From the NCBI GenBank assembly GCA_016271365.2, contig CM057455.1:1560636501-1560700500 (forward strand): a DNA stretch of 64,000 nt, in the 5' to 3' direction. A model generated the notes under the pieces. That model was not told where the DNA came from and did no database searches. It worked only from the letters and a program-made list of their open reading frames with translations. This document shows, piece by piece, positions 34,235-45,110 of this stretch. The first letter of the stretch is position 1. Every line of letters starts with the position of its first letter. This DNA comes from Neoceratodus forsteri (taxonomy: Eukaryota > Chordata > Ceratodontiformes > Ceratodontidae). Both the position numbers and the translations under genes were made by a program.

Positions 34235-35640
34235 TCAGGCATTCATTGGTATTTTCACTCCAAATTTTCAATGTGGTTTTTTTGTGACCCCCATCTCATG
34301 AACAGTGGCAATATCAGTTTGTTAGCTGAAAGCTGCTTTTGCACAGCGACCAAGGCATTTAGCACCACAGGTGCAAAAACACATTCCGAACAGGGTGTGA
34401 AAAATGACAACTGTACTGTTCATGGGGAGGTGTAAAAAATGGCAATGTTGAAAATCTGCAGTGAAAATATTAAAAAAACTGGTGAAGTCATGAGCGTGCG
34501 TAGAAACTGTGCAACCCACACCCGTAATGTAATTAGTTTGGGGATTTTTTTACAGCAGATTGTCAACACAGGCATTTTGGGACCTTCAATCATGAACAGT
34601 GTCACTGTGATTTCCTTTATCTGTCCCGAACAAGGATTTCCCACAGTGACCACGCATTTCTGCGCTGAAAGTGTGAAAACACATTTCGGCCATGTTGTGG
34701 AAAATGACAGCCGTACTGTTCATAAGGAAGTGTGGAAAAATGCCACTGGTGAAAATCTGGACTGAAAATATTACAAATTCATGAACTTACGAGGGTGTGT
34801 AGAAACTGCACAATGTTCACTCGTAACACGGTCATTTTATGGATTTTTGTCACAAATTTTCAATATAGCCATTTTAAAACCTTTGCTCATGAACAGTGTC
34901 ACTGTGATTTTCTTAATCTGTCTCAAACATTGCTTTCGCACACCGACTGCACCATTGTGTGCTACATATGCGGAAACACATTTTGAGCAAGATGTAAAAA
35001 ATGGCAGCTATACTGCTCATAAGAAAGTGTAATAAAATGGCAATGTTGAAAATCTGGCGTGCAAATATTAAAAATTTGCAAACTTGCAAGCGTGGGTAGG
35101 AACTGCGCAACATGCATTCCTACAACAGTCAGTTTTGGGAATTTTTTCACCAAATTTTCAACATAGCCATTTTAAGACCCTGTTCATGAACAGTGTCACT
35201 ATGATTTTCTTAATCTCTCCCAAACATTGATTGCGCACACCGACTGCATCATTGTGCACTACATGCAGGGAAATACATTTTGGGTGACATGTGAAAAATG
35301 ACATCTGTACTGCTCCTAAAGAGGTGTGGTAAAATGGCAATGTTGAAAATCTGGAATGCAAATATTAAAAATTCACGAACTTACGAGCGTGCATAGGAAC
35401 TGTGCAACGCATGCTCATAAAACAGTCATTATTAGGAATTTTTTCACCAAATTTGCAACATAGGCTTTTTGAGAGCCCACCTTATGAACACTGGCACTGT
35501 CGTTTCGTTAATCAGTCTCAAAAGGTGATTTTGTGCAGTGACTGTGAAATCACCCTTTGGGCCCTATTAATGCCATGACAGTTCAAGAATTCATGAGGAG
35601 GGTCCCAAAAACCCCATGTTGAAAATTTGGTGCCAAAATT
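34235..35640. repeat. About 300-bp tandem units inside the element, copy 1
   Basis: The anchor GAAAATCTG recurs at 34450, 34751, 35048 and 35345 (spacings 301, 297, 297), with a variant GAAAATTTG at 35621. Each unit carries GAACAGTGTCACTGTGAT, AATTTTCAACATAGGCATTTT and a GTGAAAAATGACAGCTGTACTG block. Because AATGTTGAAAAT and ATTTTCAACAT occur in opposite sense in each unit, the array is also internally palindromic. Confidence 0.85.
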
Positions 35641-35926
35641 TCAAAAAGTGCCTGAGATGTGCATTAAAGTTGAAAAAAACCCTATTTAATGCATTATACG
35701 ACTTACGGGATTTCCTCAGTTCGCAGTCAGCTTTGAAGAGTGCAGACGTGTTCTGTCCCACCGAAGATTGTTGTGCCAAGCTGCAGAGGTAAGTATGGGG
35801 TGAGGTGGGGGCGTGGGGAGGCAGGGTGCGTAGTGGGTGGGCGCGGGTGGGTAGGGAGACCACCGAGGAAACATTTTTTTGTTTGCAGGGTTTTTTTTAT
35901 GAAAACAACATGGGACATTTGCCATG

Positions 35927-36117
35927 CTGGGGTGGGCTCCCAGTGTGGCAGCTGAAGAGCTGTTTGGGGGGGCCTGGAGCTGATGGGGGATTGGGCACCC
36001 CAGTCGGCCATAACACTTTTTGCCACACTGGGGTGGGCTCCCAGCGTGGCACCTGGAAAGCTTTTTTTGGGGTTGTGTGGAGATGACGGGGGATTGGGCA
36101 CCCCCGTCAGCCATACA
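35927..36117. repeat. Two-copy tandem duplication in the trailer
   Basis: The block CTGGGGTGGGCTCCCAG through GGGGATTGGGCACCCC to GGCCATA occurs twice (about 35927-36011 and 36022-36117). The related element at 56.7-59.0 kb has only one such block (about 58599-58665), so this is a length difference between copies. Confidence 0.75.
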
Positions 36118-36376
36118 GTATGTGCGTGGGGGGTGCATGAGCATGCAATGTGTGTGCGTGTGTGCATGTGGGGGGAGCGCTGCTCACTGAAGTGGAGCTC
36201 TCCGTTTCAACTGTATGGCACTGCATTTTCAACTGCTGTCATAGACAGCTGCAGCATTGATTGGAAAACTGCGACCATGCCTGCAAACACACTGACTGAA
36301 TTGGAAGAGGGCTGCCACACTTCCGAAAACTCAGACGATGGCACTATGTTTCTTGCACATGCGTGCAAGCAAACAT

Positions 36377-36887
36377 AAAAAATCAGTATCCAAAACTGGA
36401 ATCCAGGTTTGTATTTTTCTTATCAAATGTCTTACCTATTATAGAAAAGTAAGAATTGAGTGCATTCAGTTTACCCTCTGTTGACATCGGGATCTTTCCC
36501 CCACTATTAATAACCGTTGGTAAGGAGTTTGATCTTTGTTGACCTCTTAAAGAATCAATACCTTTCCAAAGTGCTTCAGTATTGCCTTCTGCTTTATCAA
36601 AATATGCATTATAATAAATCCTTGTTGCCTTTCTTACCTCCTGAGTACTCCTATTCCTAATAACCCTAAAAGCTTGTTTATCCACTAATTCCTTTTTTCT
36701 CTTGCCTTTTGCCAATATTTGAATTTTAATCTTAATAAATGTTTTACTTCATTAGTAATCCATGGTGTTAACTTATTCTTAGTTCTTCTATATTTTAGGG
36801 GGGCATGTTTTTGAATAACCTCCAGTATTGATGTTTTAAAGTACGACCAAGCTGACTCAATATCTGGACACACTGTCATTAACTGCC
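36377..36887 (-). pseudogene. LINE B post-endonuclease linker
   Basis: Minus-strand reading: DIESAWSYFKTSILEVIQKH, APLKYRRTKNKLTPWITNEV, ALWKGIDSLRGQQRSN and ALNSYFSIIGKTFDKK. This is the segment between endonuclease and RT in L2-like LINEs. It stops at the tandem-unit element, and the RT resumes at 33767. Confidence 0.8.
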
Positions 36888-37395
36888 AATTAATTGTAGT
36901 AACAGGGAGAGCGATCTGAGGTGCAGCGAGACTAAGGCATTTGGGTATGAGGCCATCGGGGCTAGCATATTTGTCCACTTTTAGTGCAGCAAGTAGTTTG
37001 TGAACGTCATGGCAATTAATCTTTTTAAGTAGAAAAGGGGGTGGTGCAGATCCTGTTTAGGATTGATGGGACTGGATGTGGGGAGCATTGGTTCTGTATT
37101 TGTCCAGGTCACAGAAAAAGTAATTAAAGGTGATGATTTTTGATGGATTGGTGTGGCTAACACCATTGAGGTCAATGGTGAGTGGAGAGGGTTAGGAGAA
37201 GTTTTTAATAAGAGAGTTTACCAACTGCCAGGACTTTCTGGGGTTTTCCAGGTTTAATAGCTGTTGGTTTTTAAGGTACTGAGTCTTGGCCCTGAGAATT
37301 TCTCTCTTACATTCATTCCTCAGAGACAGGTAAACTATCCAATCAGCGGCAAAGTGGGATTTCTTGTACTTACTCCAGGATATGTCTCTTCTCTT
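36888..37395 (-). pseudogene. L2-A linker and RT entry
   Basis: Reads RRDISWSKYKKSHFAADWIV, LRNECKREILRAKTQYL, NPRKSWQLVNSLIKNF, HDVHKLLAALKVDKYASPDG and CLSLAAPQIALPVTTI. The text then jumps to LINE B and continues at 30518 as NFPFLNGTVPALWKL. At its upstream edge (37395) it meets the 3' tail of another L2. Confidence 0.8.
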
Positions 37396-38089
37396 TATTT
37401 TTATTTATTTATTAAATTCTCAGATTACAAATACCTTTGAGCAGAAACTGCTCATTTACAAAGGTTCCATGTCAAAGGATGAGGGTCAACATACATACAG
37501 AGGTAGTAAAAGAATGCACAATAAACAACCAAAACAACTAAAAGAAAATATAAAGATACTCAGTTATAACATACTTTGAGATAATATTCATATAACGAGC
37601 AGCTTGAGCAGGCAGCTGGCTGTGGTAACAATAAGAGATAGAGGGCACCATAGGCAGTTAGTATTGCAGGCATGCGACTGGGAGAGGAAGTTGGCAGGCT
37701 AATGGGCCACTGTCCGATGGTGGTGGAAAATGTCTTGTACCAGTGGAGATGTGAAGCAGGAAAGGAGTCACAAGGAAGACCCGGTGCCAGAGGGAATGAG
37801 ACTGGGAAAGGGTGGGCTGTGAGACATGAGTGAGCTGGGAGGTGTTTAGAGAGATCTCTGTTCAGAGAAGCAGTCACATTGAGTGGTAGAGGTGAGGTAA
37901 AGTTTGAGATTCCTTTTGAAGAGTCCAAGGGTAGTAGAGGAAAGTGCTTCTTTATTGAGGGAATTGAACCATTGAGCGGCTCTATAGATAAAGGACCGCT
38001 GACCCATGGAGGTACGACATCTGGGAACCTGAAAGGTTAGAGATTGGGCACCACATGTTTGTTGAGTGCCACTGTAGGTAATGAGGGTG

Positions 38090-39754
38090 AGCTAACACCA
38101 GGTGGCATGAGACCGAGAGAATCTTTCTGGTAAGCAGGTCTGGTATTGTATTCTGCTGCATAGGGGTAGCCAGCTGGCCTGTGCATAGAGGTCACAGGTG
38201 TGAGTTTGTCGGGCCACACCCGTTAGTAGTCTACAGACTTTGTTGAGAGAAACTGAGATCCTGTGGAGGGCACTTGTTGAGGCAGAGCCATAGATGGCAA
38301 GGCCGTAGTCAATGATAGAGGTGACAGAACTGTAGCTGGCTAGTTTAAGGGCATCCGCAGGCATTCAGTGCTTGTGTTTTTGTAGTAGTCCAATCCGAAT
38401 ATTGGCGGTCTTGGCAACAGTGTCAATATGCCGAGTGTAGGAGAGGGTACTATCCAGGGTAATATCAAGGTACTTGAACTCCTTGACATGTTCGAGTGGG
38501 TTCCCAGCATGGTTCTTGATGGTGAGGGACAGAGAGTTGTGCCTGCTCCGTCGGTTACAGAAGGACATGGCTTTAGCCTTGCTGTGGTTCAGGCCAAGTT
38601 TATGAGAATTGAACCAGTCTTCGATGCGCTTGAAGTCGAGCTGCAGCTGGGATTCAAGGACTGTAATGTCATGGTGGCTGGAAAACAGGACTGCATCATC
38701 TGCGTATAGTAATATTTTTTGGTGGCAGGCACTGGGGAGATTGTTGCTGAAGGGGGAGAAGAGTAGAGGTTTCCCAGAATAGACCCCCGGGGGACTCTGA
38801 AGCGGACCAGTTTCTCATCCGAAGAGATCCCTGCAATCCTTACACGTTGGATCTGATTATCAAGGTAGCTGGTGAACCATGGAAGAGCATCGCTGGAGAT
38901 CCCAATGGAGGACAGTTGCTTGAGTAGTAGGGGGTGGTTAACTGTGTCGAATGCCTTAGTAAGGTCTATAAATACTGCCCCTCCACAACTCCCTTTGTCA
39001 AGCATGGCATGGATGAAGGTTGTAAATTCCAATAGTGCAGTGGTGGTGCTGTGCCCTTTTCTGAAGCCATGCTGCTCTGGGCACTGTACAGTGTACTTAA
39101 TCAGGAATTCAACTAGTTGGTCCGACACTATTCACTCCAGCGCTTTAGATAGTTGGGGAGGAGTGAGATAGGTCTGTAATTGGTGTGCAGCGTCCTATCT
39201 CCACGTTTGTGAACCGGTGTGACAGTGGCTTTCTTCCAAAGAGAGGGGAAATAGCCCAATCTAAGTGAGAGATTGAAGATCTTTGTAAGTGGTTCTAAGA
39301 CTTCATCGAGGACTTGTGCCAGCAGTTTCAGGTCAAGGGAGTCACCACTGTACCCTTGTTTGCCGATGGCCTTTTGGATGTATTTTCTAGCTACTTGTGG
39401 TGGGACCTCCTTAAAAAAAAACTTTGGGGTTGTACGTTCTAGTTGAGGGGTAACTTGGGAGGAGCTGGAGGGGAGGTCATCAAAAAAATTTGGTGGAAGG
39501 ACACTGTCCAGGTTTGTAAATGCATTATTAAAAGTGCTGGTGATGGTACCTAGGTTGAGTGTAGGAGTGCCATGAAGATTGAGCATAGTGAGTGGTGCTT
39601 TAGGATCCTTGCCTGTGAGTTCTTTCATGTTGTTCCAGAATTTGTTTCCCTGGCCCCAAGAGTTGGTCAGAGCCTCTTTGTAGTAGCTGCGTTTAGCATT
39701 CCGTATTTTTTGAGTGCAATCATTTCTGGCTGCTTTGTATAATTTTATGTTTAC
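38090..39754 (-). pseudogene. L2-C reverse transcriptase part
   Basis: Blocks: NKFWNNMKELTGKDPKAPL, GDSLDLKLLAQVLDEVLEPL, YFPSLWKKATVTPVHKRGD and NYRPISLLP, then a stop. Next QCPEQHGFRKGHSTTTALLEF and AVFIDLTKAFDTVNHPLLL. A shift after RGSILG moves the catalytic region to another frame, where LLYADDAVLFS (about 38690-38715) is intact. Then HVKEFKYLDITLDSTLSYTRHID and IIDYGLAIYGSAS near 38300. Confidence 0.88.
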
Positions 39755-40819
39755 TTACGCCGGAGTTGCACAAGCACAATGCCAGAGGTGGTCTCTGTGC
39801 TTGAGCAGAGTTAAAAGGTCAGTAGTAACCCAGGGGTTGGTCTGTCCTTTGACCTTCATCTTTTTCACTGGTGCATAGATGTCACAGGCTTCGTTGAAAC
39901 ATTTGATAAATAGGTCCAGAGCTTTGTCGGTGTTACTGAGGGAGTCAAGCACTGCCCAGTTCAGCCTGGTTAGATGGGATTTTAACAGCTGGAGGTGCCC
40001 TTGTTTGATAACCCTGGCATAGATAAGCTTGGGAGGGGGCTTGTGGTATTTGTTTGACCAGGAACAGATGACAGGCGAGTGGTCACTTATTGTATCCGGG
40101 AGTACAGAAACATTGGAGATGTGTTCAGGGTGGTTAGATAGAATCCAGTCTAGAAGCGTAAGAGAGCCTGTCCTATAGTTACACCTAGTGGGGGTATTGA
40201 CCAGTTGAGTGAGGTGATACACCGAGGCTGCATCCTTATAGGTAGCGGCCTCAGTGGAGAGCCAGTTAATGTTAAAATCACCCATGATTATGGTTTCAGA
40301 ATTATGTTGCTGGACCCTTAGACATTCCATGGTGCTATGAAAGCCAGCTGCCTGGTCTCTTGGGGGTAGGTAAACTGAGATGACAGTGAGTTCCTTGTTA
40401 TGTGCACCAAGGAGGATTTTGATTGTGAGGACCTGAGAGGAGTTGCTCAGGCTAGGGGATGGGATGATGTGACCCATAAGGGTATCCTTATGATAGATGG
40501 CGCCGCCCCCACACCGTTTAGCGATCCTGTCTTGCCTGAAAATGCAGTAGCCAGGGATAGAGACTGAGGTATCAGGGATTTTAGAGTTTAGCCATGTTTC
40601 CACAACTGAGAGGACATCAGGGTTGTGCTGTAGGATCCATGTTTGGAGGGAATCAAGTTTGTTGAGAATGCTGCAGGCATTGATGGATGCCATGGTGAGT
40701 GTCCCTGTCCTTCTGCTTGGTGCCACTGCTGGCTGCCCAGGTGGTCCTGGGTTGGGGTGAACATTTCCTGAGAGCAGGAGCAGCGTAAGGAGAATTTGTA
40801 GGAGAAAGGATTTCAGCAT
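39755..40819 (-). pseudogene. L2-C endonuclease, 354-codon open frame
   Basis: A single open frame starts MLKSFLLQILLTLLLLSGNV then HPNPGP, the hallmark N-terminus before the endonuclease in L2-related ORF2. Endonuclease blocks follow: ASINACSILNKLDSLQ, DVLSVVETWLNSKIPD, YCIFRQDRIAKRCGGGAIY, ISVYLPPRDQ, ETIIMGDFNINWLS, TLLDWILSN and DTISDHSPVICSW. These include the catalytic Asp/Asn of GDFN and the SDHSPV histidine. It is the longest intact coding stretch in the window, though the RT behind it is frameshifted. The family enzyme nicks target DNA. Confidence 0.9.
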
Positions 40820-41039
40820 CTTGTAGATACCTGGTGGTTAAGTCATAAGCCAAAAGAAATTATCAACAGCTGAGGTCCAGAGTCACAGAATGTGTTAGAA
40901 TTCCTGAAGGTGATGAACTGTGCCTGTGCATATGCAGGATGTGAAATCCTTTTGTCTGCATGCTTCTTTGTCATTCAAAGAGGTTGCAAAGATATTGCTA
41001 GTGAGCCAGCAAGATTTCTTTGGTTTGACCCTGCAAGTG

Positions 41040-41144
41040 TGTAGAGGGGGTGTACTTGTCTAGGATGGATGTGAAAGTCATAATAAAGTGGTCAAGTGCC
41101 ACACTGACATCAGTGGCTGTGTCTAAGAAAGCCCAGTTACTAAG
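41040..41144 (-). pseudogene. L2-A fragment after the endonuclease
   Basis: Reads LSNWAFLDTATDVSVALDHF and IMTFTSILDKYTPS, which follows directly from LHDLSLSN at 42403 when the CR1 is removed. It shows that both pieces belong to one element. Confidence 0.75.
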
Positions 41145-42394
41145 ATACAAAAATATCAGCAGATTAGGCCATGAGGTCTATCACGTCTGCTTGAGATGCA
41201 GCTCACAGTTTCACAAAACAGCTGCTGCCCCTCCTCCCCTCTCCCTTCCATCCCTCCCCTGATTTCCATTCTGAGTTCCAATGGCCTCTACCCTCCCTAC
41301 CTGTATCCTACCCATGTATCTATACCATCCCTTTTTAAAACCTCCCACCAATTCCCTGGATATCAACTCCTCAGGTAGTGCATTCCAAGGCATCACCACC
41401 CTTTCCATGAAGTAATGCTTTATCAGATCTCTTCTATACTTCCCAACAACCAGTTTCATGCTATGACCCCTCATGGTCCTTTCCCTCCTTCAGTCTGTAC
41501 ACCCCCTCTCGGTTTACTCTATTAATACCTTAATACCTTCTAAGTATTTAAAGGTCTCGATCATGTCCCCTCTGTCCCTTCTGTCTTCTAAGGAGTACAT
41601 CTTTAGCTCCCTAAGTCTCTCCACATAGGGCTTATCTCCCACTCCAAGAATCAACTTAGATGCCCTCCTCTGGACCCTCTCCAGGAGCATAATGTCCTGC
41701 TTTAAGTAAGGGTACCAGAACTGCACACAGTACTCCAAGTGCGAACTCAGCAAGGATTTGTACAGTGGCAGAATTACCTCCTCCCTTCTCAAAGTGATTC
41801 CCCTAACAAAGCACCCTAGCATTCTGTTATCCTTAGCTGCTGCTTTCCAGCATTGTGCTGTATGATTCATTTTTTCCACTGATCATTGCTCCCAAATCTT
41901 TTTCTTCCTCCACGACTGTTAATGGTACCCCCCCCAATTTGTAGCTGTACCCTGGATTCCTAGCTCCCAAATGAAGTACACTGCACTTCCTAACGTTAAA
42001 CCTCAGCTGCCATGTGACTGACCACTGTTCTAGTCTTTCTAGGTCTTCCTGTAGTGTTCTGCTTCCCTCCTCACTGTCTACCTCCACCCCTAGTTTGGAA
42101 TCATCAGCAAACAGGCTCATATTTCTTCTTACTCCCACCACAATGTCTGAAATGAAAGCATTAAACAACAATGGAGCCAGAATTGAACCCTGAGGGACCC
42201 TGCTAATTACCCTTCTGGGTGTTGATAGCTCCTAGCATACCACCACCCACTGTTGTCTGTCACTTACCTAGTTCCCAGTCCACCCCACCAATCTTTCCCC
42301 TACCCCAAGTCACTCATCTTGCCCAGTAATCTCCCATGCAGCACCAAGTCACATGCCTTACTGAAGTCTAGATATAAAACATCAGCCGTAATAA
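41145..42394 (-). mobile_element. CR1-type LINE, 5'-truncated in RT motif A
   Basis: It begins with ADVLYLDFSKAC (RT motif A) at 42394 and runs through MSLFADDSKLGVEVD (FADD kept), [67 protein letters not shown] and a C-terminal ERVVMPWNALPEEL. It is a different subfamily from the other CR1 copies here. Near-identical 9-bp repeats, GTTACTAAG (41136-41144) and GTTGCTAAG (42395-42403), flank it inside L2-A. Confidence 0.88.
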
Positions 42395-42603
42395 GTTGCT
42401 AAGTGATAGGTCATGTAGGAAGGATGCAGTGTCCAGGCTGGTACAATTTCTGAAGGAGATAAGCCTGAGTGGGGAGTTTTTAGGGGTACTGTTATGCCAT
42501 TGGCAATAGGAAGCCAGGTGGTGACTGACTGAGTCACTGAGAACACCTGAAGTAATTATTCTTTCTGTATATTTGACCAGTATCTAGTCAACTGGGTGTG
42601 GTT
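42395..42603 (-). pseudogene. L2-A endonuclease, C-terminal piece
   Basis: Reads ILVKYTERIITSGVLSDSVS, HHLASYCQWHN and SFLHDLSLSN. This is the end of an APE-type endonuclease, matching the SDHxP region of L2-C. It joins the piece at 43244 after removal of the SINE, with one frameshift near the junction. Confidence 0.75.
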
Positions 42604-43233
42604 GGGCCAGCCTGGTGGCTCTGAGGGCTGAGGTACTGGACGCCACACCTCGCGCCATACCGGCGACCCAGGTTCAGGAGCAAACTTGGGCACCTAGGGT
42701 TGGCAGGAGAGGGAGAGGATTAAGCATCTAGTAGACTGCTCTCCTCTCATGAGGGGAGAGCTGTGGGGAAGTCTGGCATCCTGGTGACCGCAGATGGAGA
42801 TCAGGGGTACTACAGGATGCAGACCTGCAAGACGAGGGGTGAGCATGGCGGACAGTGGCAGGATTTCCAGTGCCATGGCCTCATTGCACGCCACACTCTG
42901 GGGGATCTGAGAAGCAAAAATCCTCCCTTGGACTGCGGAAATGAAGAGGGCACCAGGGGTCCTGCCCACAACTCACAGCCGGCTCCCTCACATTGGACTC
43001 CTCCTCAGGTGCCACCAAGTGCACAGGTAGGCCTTTGAGTTTGTAATTTTGCCACGGGCAGGAAAGCCTTCCCTCGGAGGCAGGTTGCTAAGGGACTGAC
43101 CTGCCTGGGGTTGGGGGGGGGAGGAGTTCTGACTAGTGGGGAGCTCAGGCAGGGAGTGACAGGCTTGACCGAGAGTGCACCTCGGAAAGATGCCCAGTCC
43201 ATGGGTGCAATAAATAAAAAAAAAAAAAAAACA
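42604..43233 (+). mobile_element. SINE S1 copy d: complete retroposon with TSD
   Basis: Box A TGGCTCTGAGGG (42616-42627) and box B GGTTCAGGAGC (42671-42681) lie at tRNA spacing. The core GAGAGGATTAAGCATCTAG then GACTGCTCTCCTCTC follows, then a long body. The 3' end has GGTGCAATAAAT and an A-run. Perfect 10-bp direct repeats GGGTGTGGTT flank it (42594-42603 and 43234-43243). At 630 bp it is long for a SINE. It is the best-defined member of the family and defines both ends. It sits in the L2-A endonuclease. Confidence 0.88.
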
Positions 43234-43243
43234 GGGTGTGGTT

Positions 43244-43760
43244 TCTGGTCTAGTGGGGGTTTGCAGGATTTGATACAGCTGACATGAGTCGAGAATGGGC
43301 TTATGCTGAGCTTCGTTGTCCAACCAATTTAAATTTAGATCACCCAGTACAAGCAGTTCAGACAAAGGGAACTGGTTTACCAAAAGGGAGAGGGCATGGA
43401 GGCCATTCAGACCTGCTTTGGGTGGGTTGTATACACAGCACAGTTTGAGAAATTTCTTGCCAAGTGTAATATTAATAAGTATGCATTCGCATAGGGACTC
43501 AGCGGAGGGGGGAGGGTCGCAGATTTCTGCCTCAAGATTATTGTGGACATAGAACATGATTCTGCCTCCTTTTTTGGAGGTCCTGTCCTTGTGGAAGAAA
43601 TTGAAGTGAGAGAGTGCTATTTCAGCATTACTAACTGAAGGGGCGAGCCAGCTCTTGCAGAGGGCAAGTACATGGAGTCTGCATAAAGAGACAAGTGCTT
43701 CAATTTCATGCATTTTTTGGACCAGGCTACAGGTGTTTAAATGAATGATTCAAAGGCCTC
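43244..43760 (-). pseudogene. L2-A endonuclease, N-terminal piece
   Basis: Reads HLNTCSLVQKMHEIEALVSL, HVLALCKSWLAPSV, FHKDRTSKKGGRIMFYVHNN, KFLKLCCVYNPPKAG, SELLVLGDLNLNWLDNEA and QTPTRPETTP. These are the ordered APE-like endonuclease blocks with GDLNLNWL at the catalytic loop. The frame runs straight into the inserted SINE, which therefore arrived when this copy was still readable or soon after. Confidence 0.85.
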
Positions 43761-45110
43761 TGTTACCTATCCACATGACTTGATGGGGGTCACAAACATC
43801 GAATGACTGCAGAGTAGTCTTTGCTCCCACTTTGTACCCCGCAGAGAACCAGGCCCAGATTTTCCAAACATGGGGTGAAATTGTCTAACCTCCCGCTGCA
43901 GTATATTAAGATGCCCATATAGTTTTGCTGAAGAGTTTCAGAGCAGGTCTCTTTGTTTAGGAAATACTTTCTCCCATCCTCCCTCGGAATAAAATATACC
44001 CTCTTCCTTACATAAATTTGTGGTTACCATGACTTTATTGCGCGTTCCAGACTAACTTTAAACATCAAATTACATTTCTAATTCCCTTTGCATATTTACA
44101 TACTCATCATGTTTAATTTACAAAAAAACTCACTTTCCTGTGACACATATCTGCTGCAAATCTTGTACAGTACTGTTTGTCTTTGTCCAATACTGGACAT
44201 GACCAGTGCTAATCAGATCACAACAGCGCATCTGATGTAAATTAGATAATGAGTTCCTAGCACACTGGCCACTGTACCCTGGTCACCGATTCCCTTCATC
44301 AGTTCACCATTGTAACCCAGGGCCTGACTTCTTTTGTCTCTAACCCTGTCCTTGTGGGGTGGGTTCCATAGGCACTGCCTCAGATCAGTTTGCATAGCAT
44401 CTGCAATGATGTTGTTTGCTCCACCCCTCCCAAATGTGCACTGATCCTAGCTATTCTGTCAAATGACTGCTGAGATTGGCATGGATATGTTTTGGGAGGG
44501 GGCAACTGACTAACCAGGATTTCTAAGACTTTTGGTCCCCCAAAATCAAGAGCTGAGAACAGAATGTGGGACACTGCTGAATTCTACATTTTGGAGTACT
44601 GGAGGGCAGATTGTAGAGGGTCTTTAAAGTCACACTGTCAGTTCCTAGCACTGTTCCAGCCAGGAGCTGACCTTTATTTTGTTAAAACAAGATGTTGGTT
44701 GGTGGGAAATGACTACTGTGGAGAGAGGGCCCTGAGGTCTAGCCCAGGCCACCTGGTGAAGGCTAGAAACCTTTTCTTTTAACTTTGTTTGTACCAAAAT
44801 GTTTTTTTAACCATTTACCCCATCTACCTGACCATGATTATGTTGCATAACAATTCTCATGCTCTTTGTTTGCAGTGACCCTACTTTGTTAACTTGTTTT
44901 GACTGATGTTTGGATGTACTTACCTTCACACTTTTTTTCTGTGTGTATTAGTCTGTATGTAACTATTCCTGCTGGATCATATTAACCTGCTGACTGCTGC
45001 TCTCCTCCCTGGGACCTCCAGGAAAATGAGATGATGCATCTATATTGTTATCCTAGTTGGAGCCAATAATTAAAAAAAAAATAATAAATATATACCTTTA
45101 GGATAGTGGC
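43761..45110. other. Unassigned region (may include the L2-A 5' end)
   Basis: The first 200 bp may be the 5' part of L2-A (a GSKDYSAVIRCL-like reading). Beyond that nothing is recognised. An A-rich run lies near 45069-45090. Confidence 0.3.

Larger units (their letters stand above)
33768..36376. mobile_element. Tandem-unit DNA element, copy 1 (unknown superfamily)
   Basis: The left end shares ACAAGCATTT-TCAATG-GAATGTTTGCTTGCTGG with copy 2 (56719). The right end has an 18-bp palindrome CTTGCACATGCGTGCAAG (36352-36369). The terminal words TGTTTGCTTGC (33790) and GCAAGCAAACA (36365) form a short inverted repeat. Inside are a 450-bp GC-richer leader, an array of about 300-bp units (34235-35640) and a trailer with a tandem duplication. 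It interrupts LINE B between its linker and RT. No ORF carries a known transposase motif. The duplication of the target is not clear. Confidence 0.65.
30519..36887 (-). mobile_element. LINE B (L2/CR1-related) inserted in L2-A
   Basis: It starts 5'-truncated after the endonuclease at 36887 and ends at 30519 with a GTTGAAGTTGAAG 3' terminus. AATTAA direct repeats flank it (30513-30518 and 36888-36893). Its own coding pieces are 36377-36887, 32655-33767 and 30519-31172. Between them are the 2.6-kb tandem-unit element and a hAT transposon, both younger than LINE B. Confidence 0.8.
37396..41039 (-). mobile_element. L2-type LINE (L2-C), nearly complete, inserted in L2-A
   Basis: The 3' tail, inverted, reads AATTTAATAAATAAATAAAA at about 37399-37418. 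The endonuclease ORF begins near 40819 and the 5' UTR probably reaches 41039. RT and C-terminal parts lie between. The length of about 3.6 kb suits a nearly full-length L2. The boundary with L2-A on the 5' side is approximate, and a few codons of L2-A appear lost there. Confidence 0.75.
29329..43760 (-). mobile_element. Host L2-type LINE (L2-A) split by four insertions
   Basis: Five collinear minus-strand pieces make one LINE: endonuclease start 43244-43760, endonuclease end 42395-42603, post-endonuclease 41040-41144, linker and RT entry 36888-37395, RT to 3' tail 29329-30518. Between them lie SINE S1 copy d, a CR1, another L2 and another LINE. Target duplications support three junctions: 10 bp at the SINE, GTTRCTAAG at the CR1 and AATTAA at LINE B. 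Removing the inserts gives sensible protein joins such as FLHDLSLSN-WAFLDTATD. The 3' tail is the same type as the SINE tail at 9.8 kb. Confidence 0.8.

Noticed and set aside
33768..36376. Helitron
   Set aside because: There is a near-terminal hairpin, but no TC start or CTRR end, and a short TIR is present instead.
35591..36378. Pro/His-rich ORFs on both strands as genes
   Set aside because: They come from GC-rich, G/C-skewed trailer repeats of the tandem-unit element, and frames differ between the two copies.
43134..43240. Continuation of the L2-A ORF through CFFFFFIYC
   Set aside because: The poly-Phe run is the SINE A-tail read in reverse; the true LINE continues at 42603.
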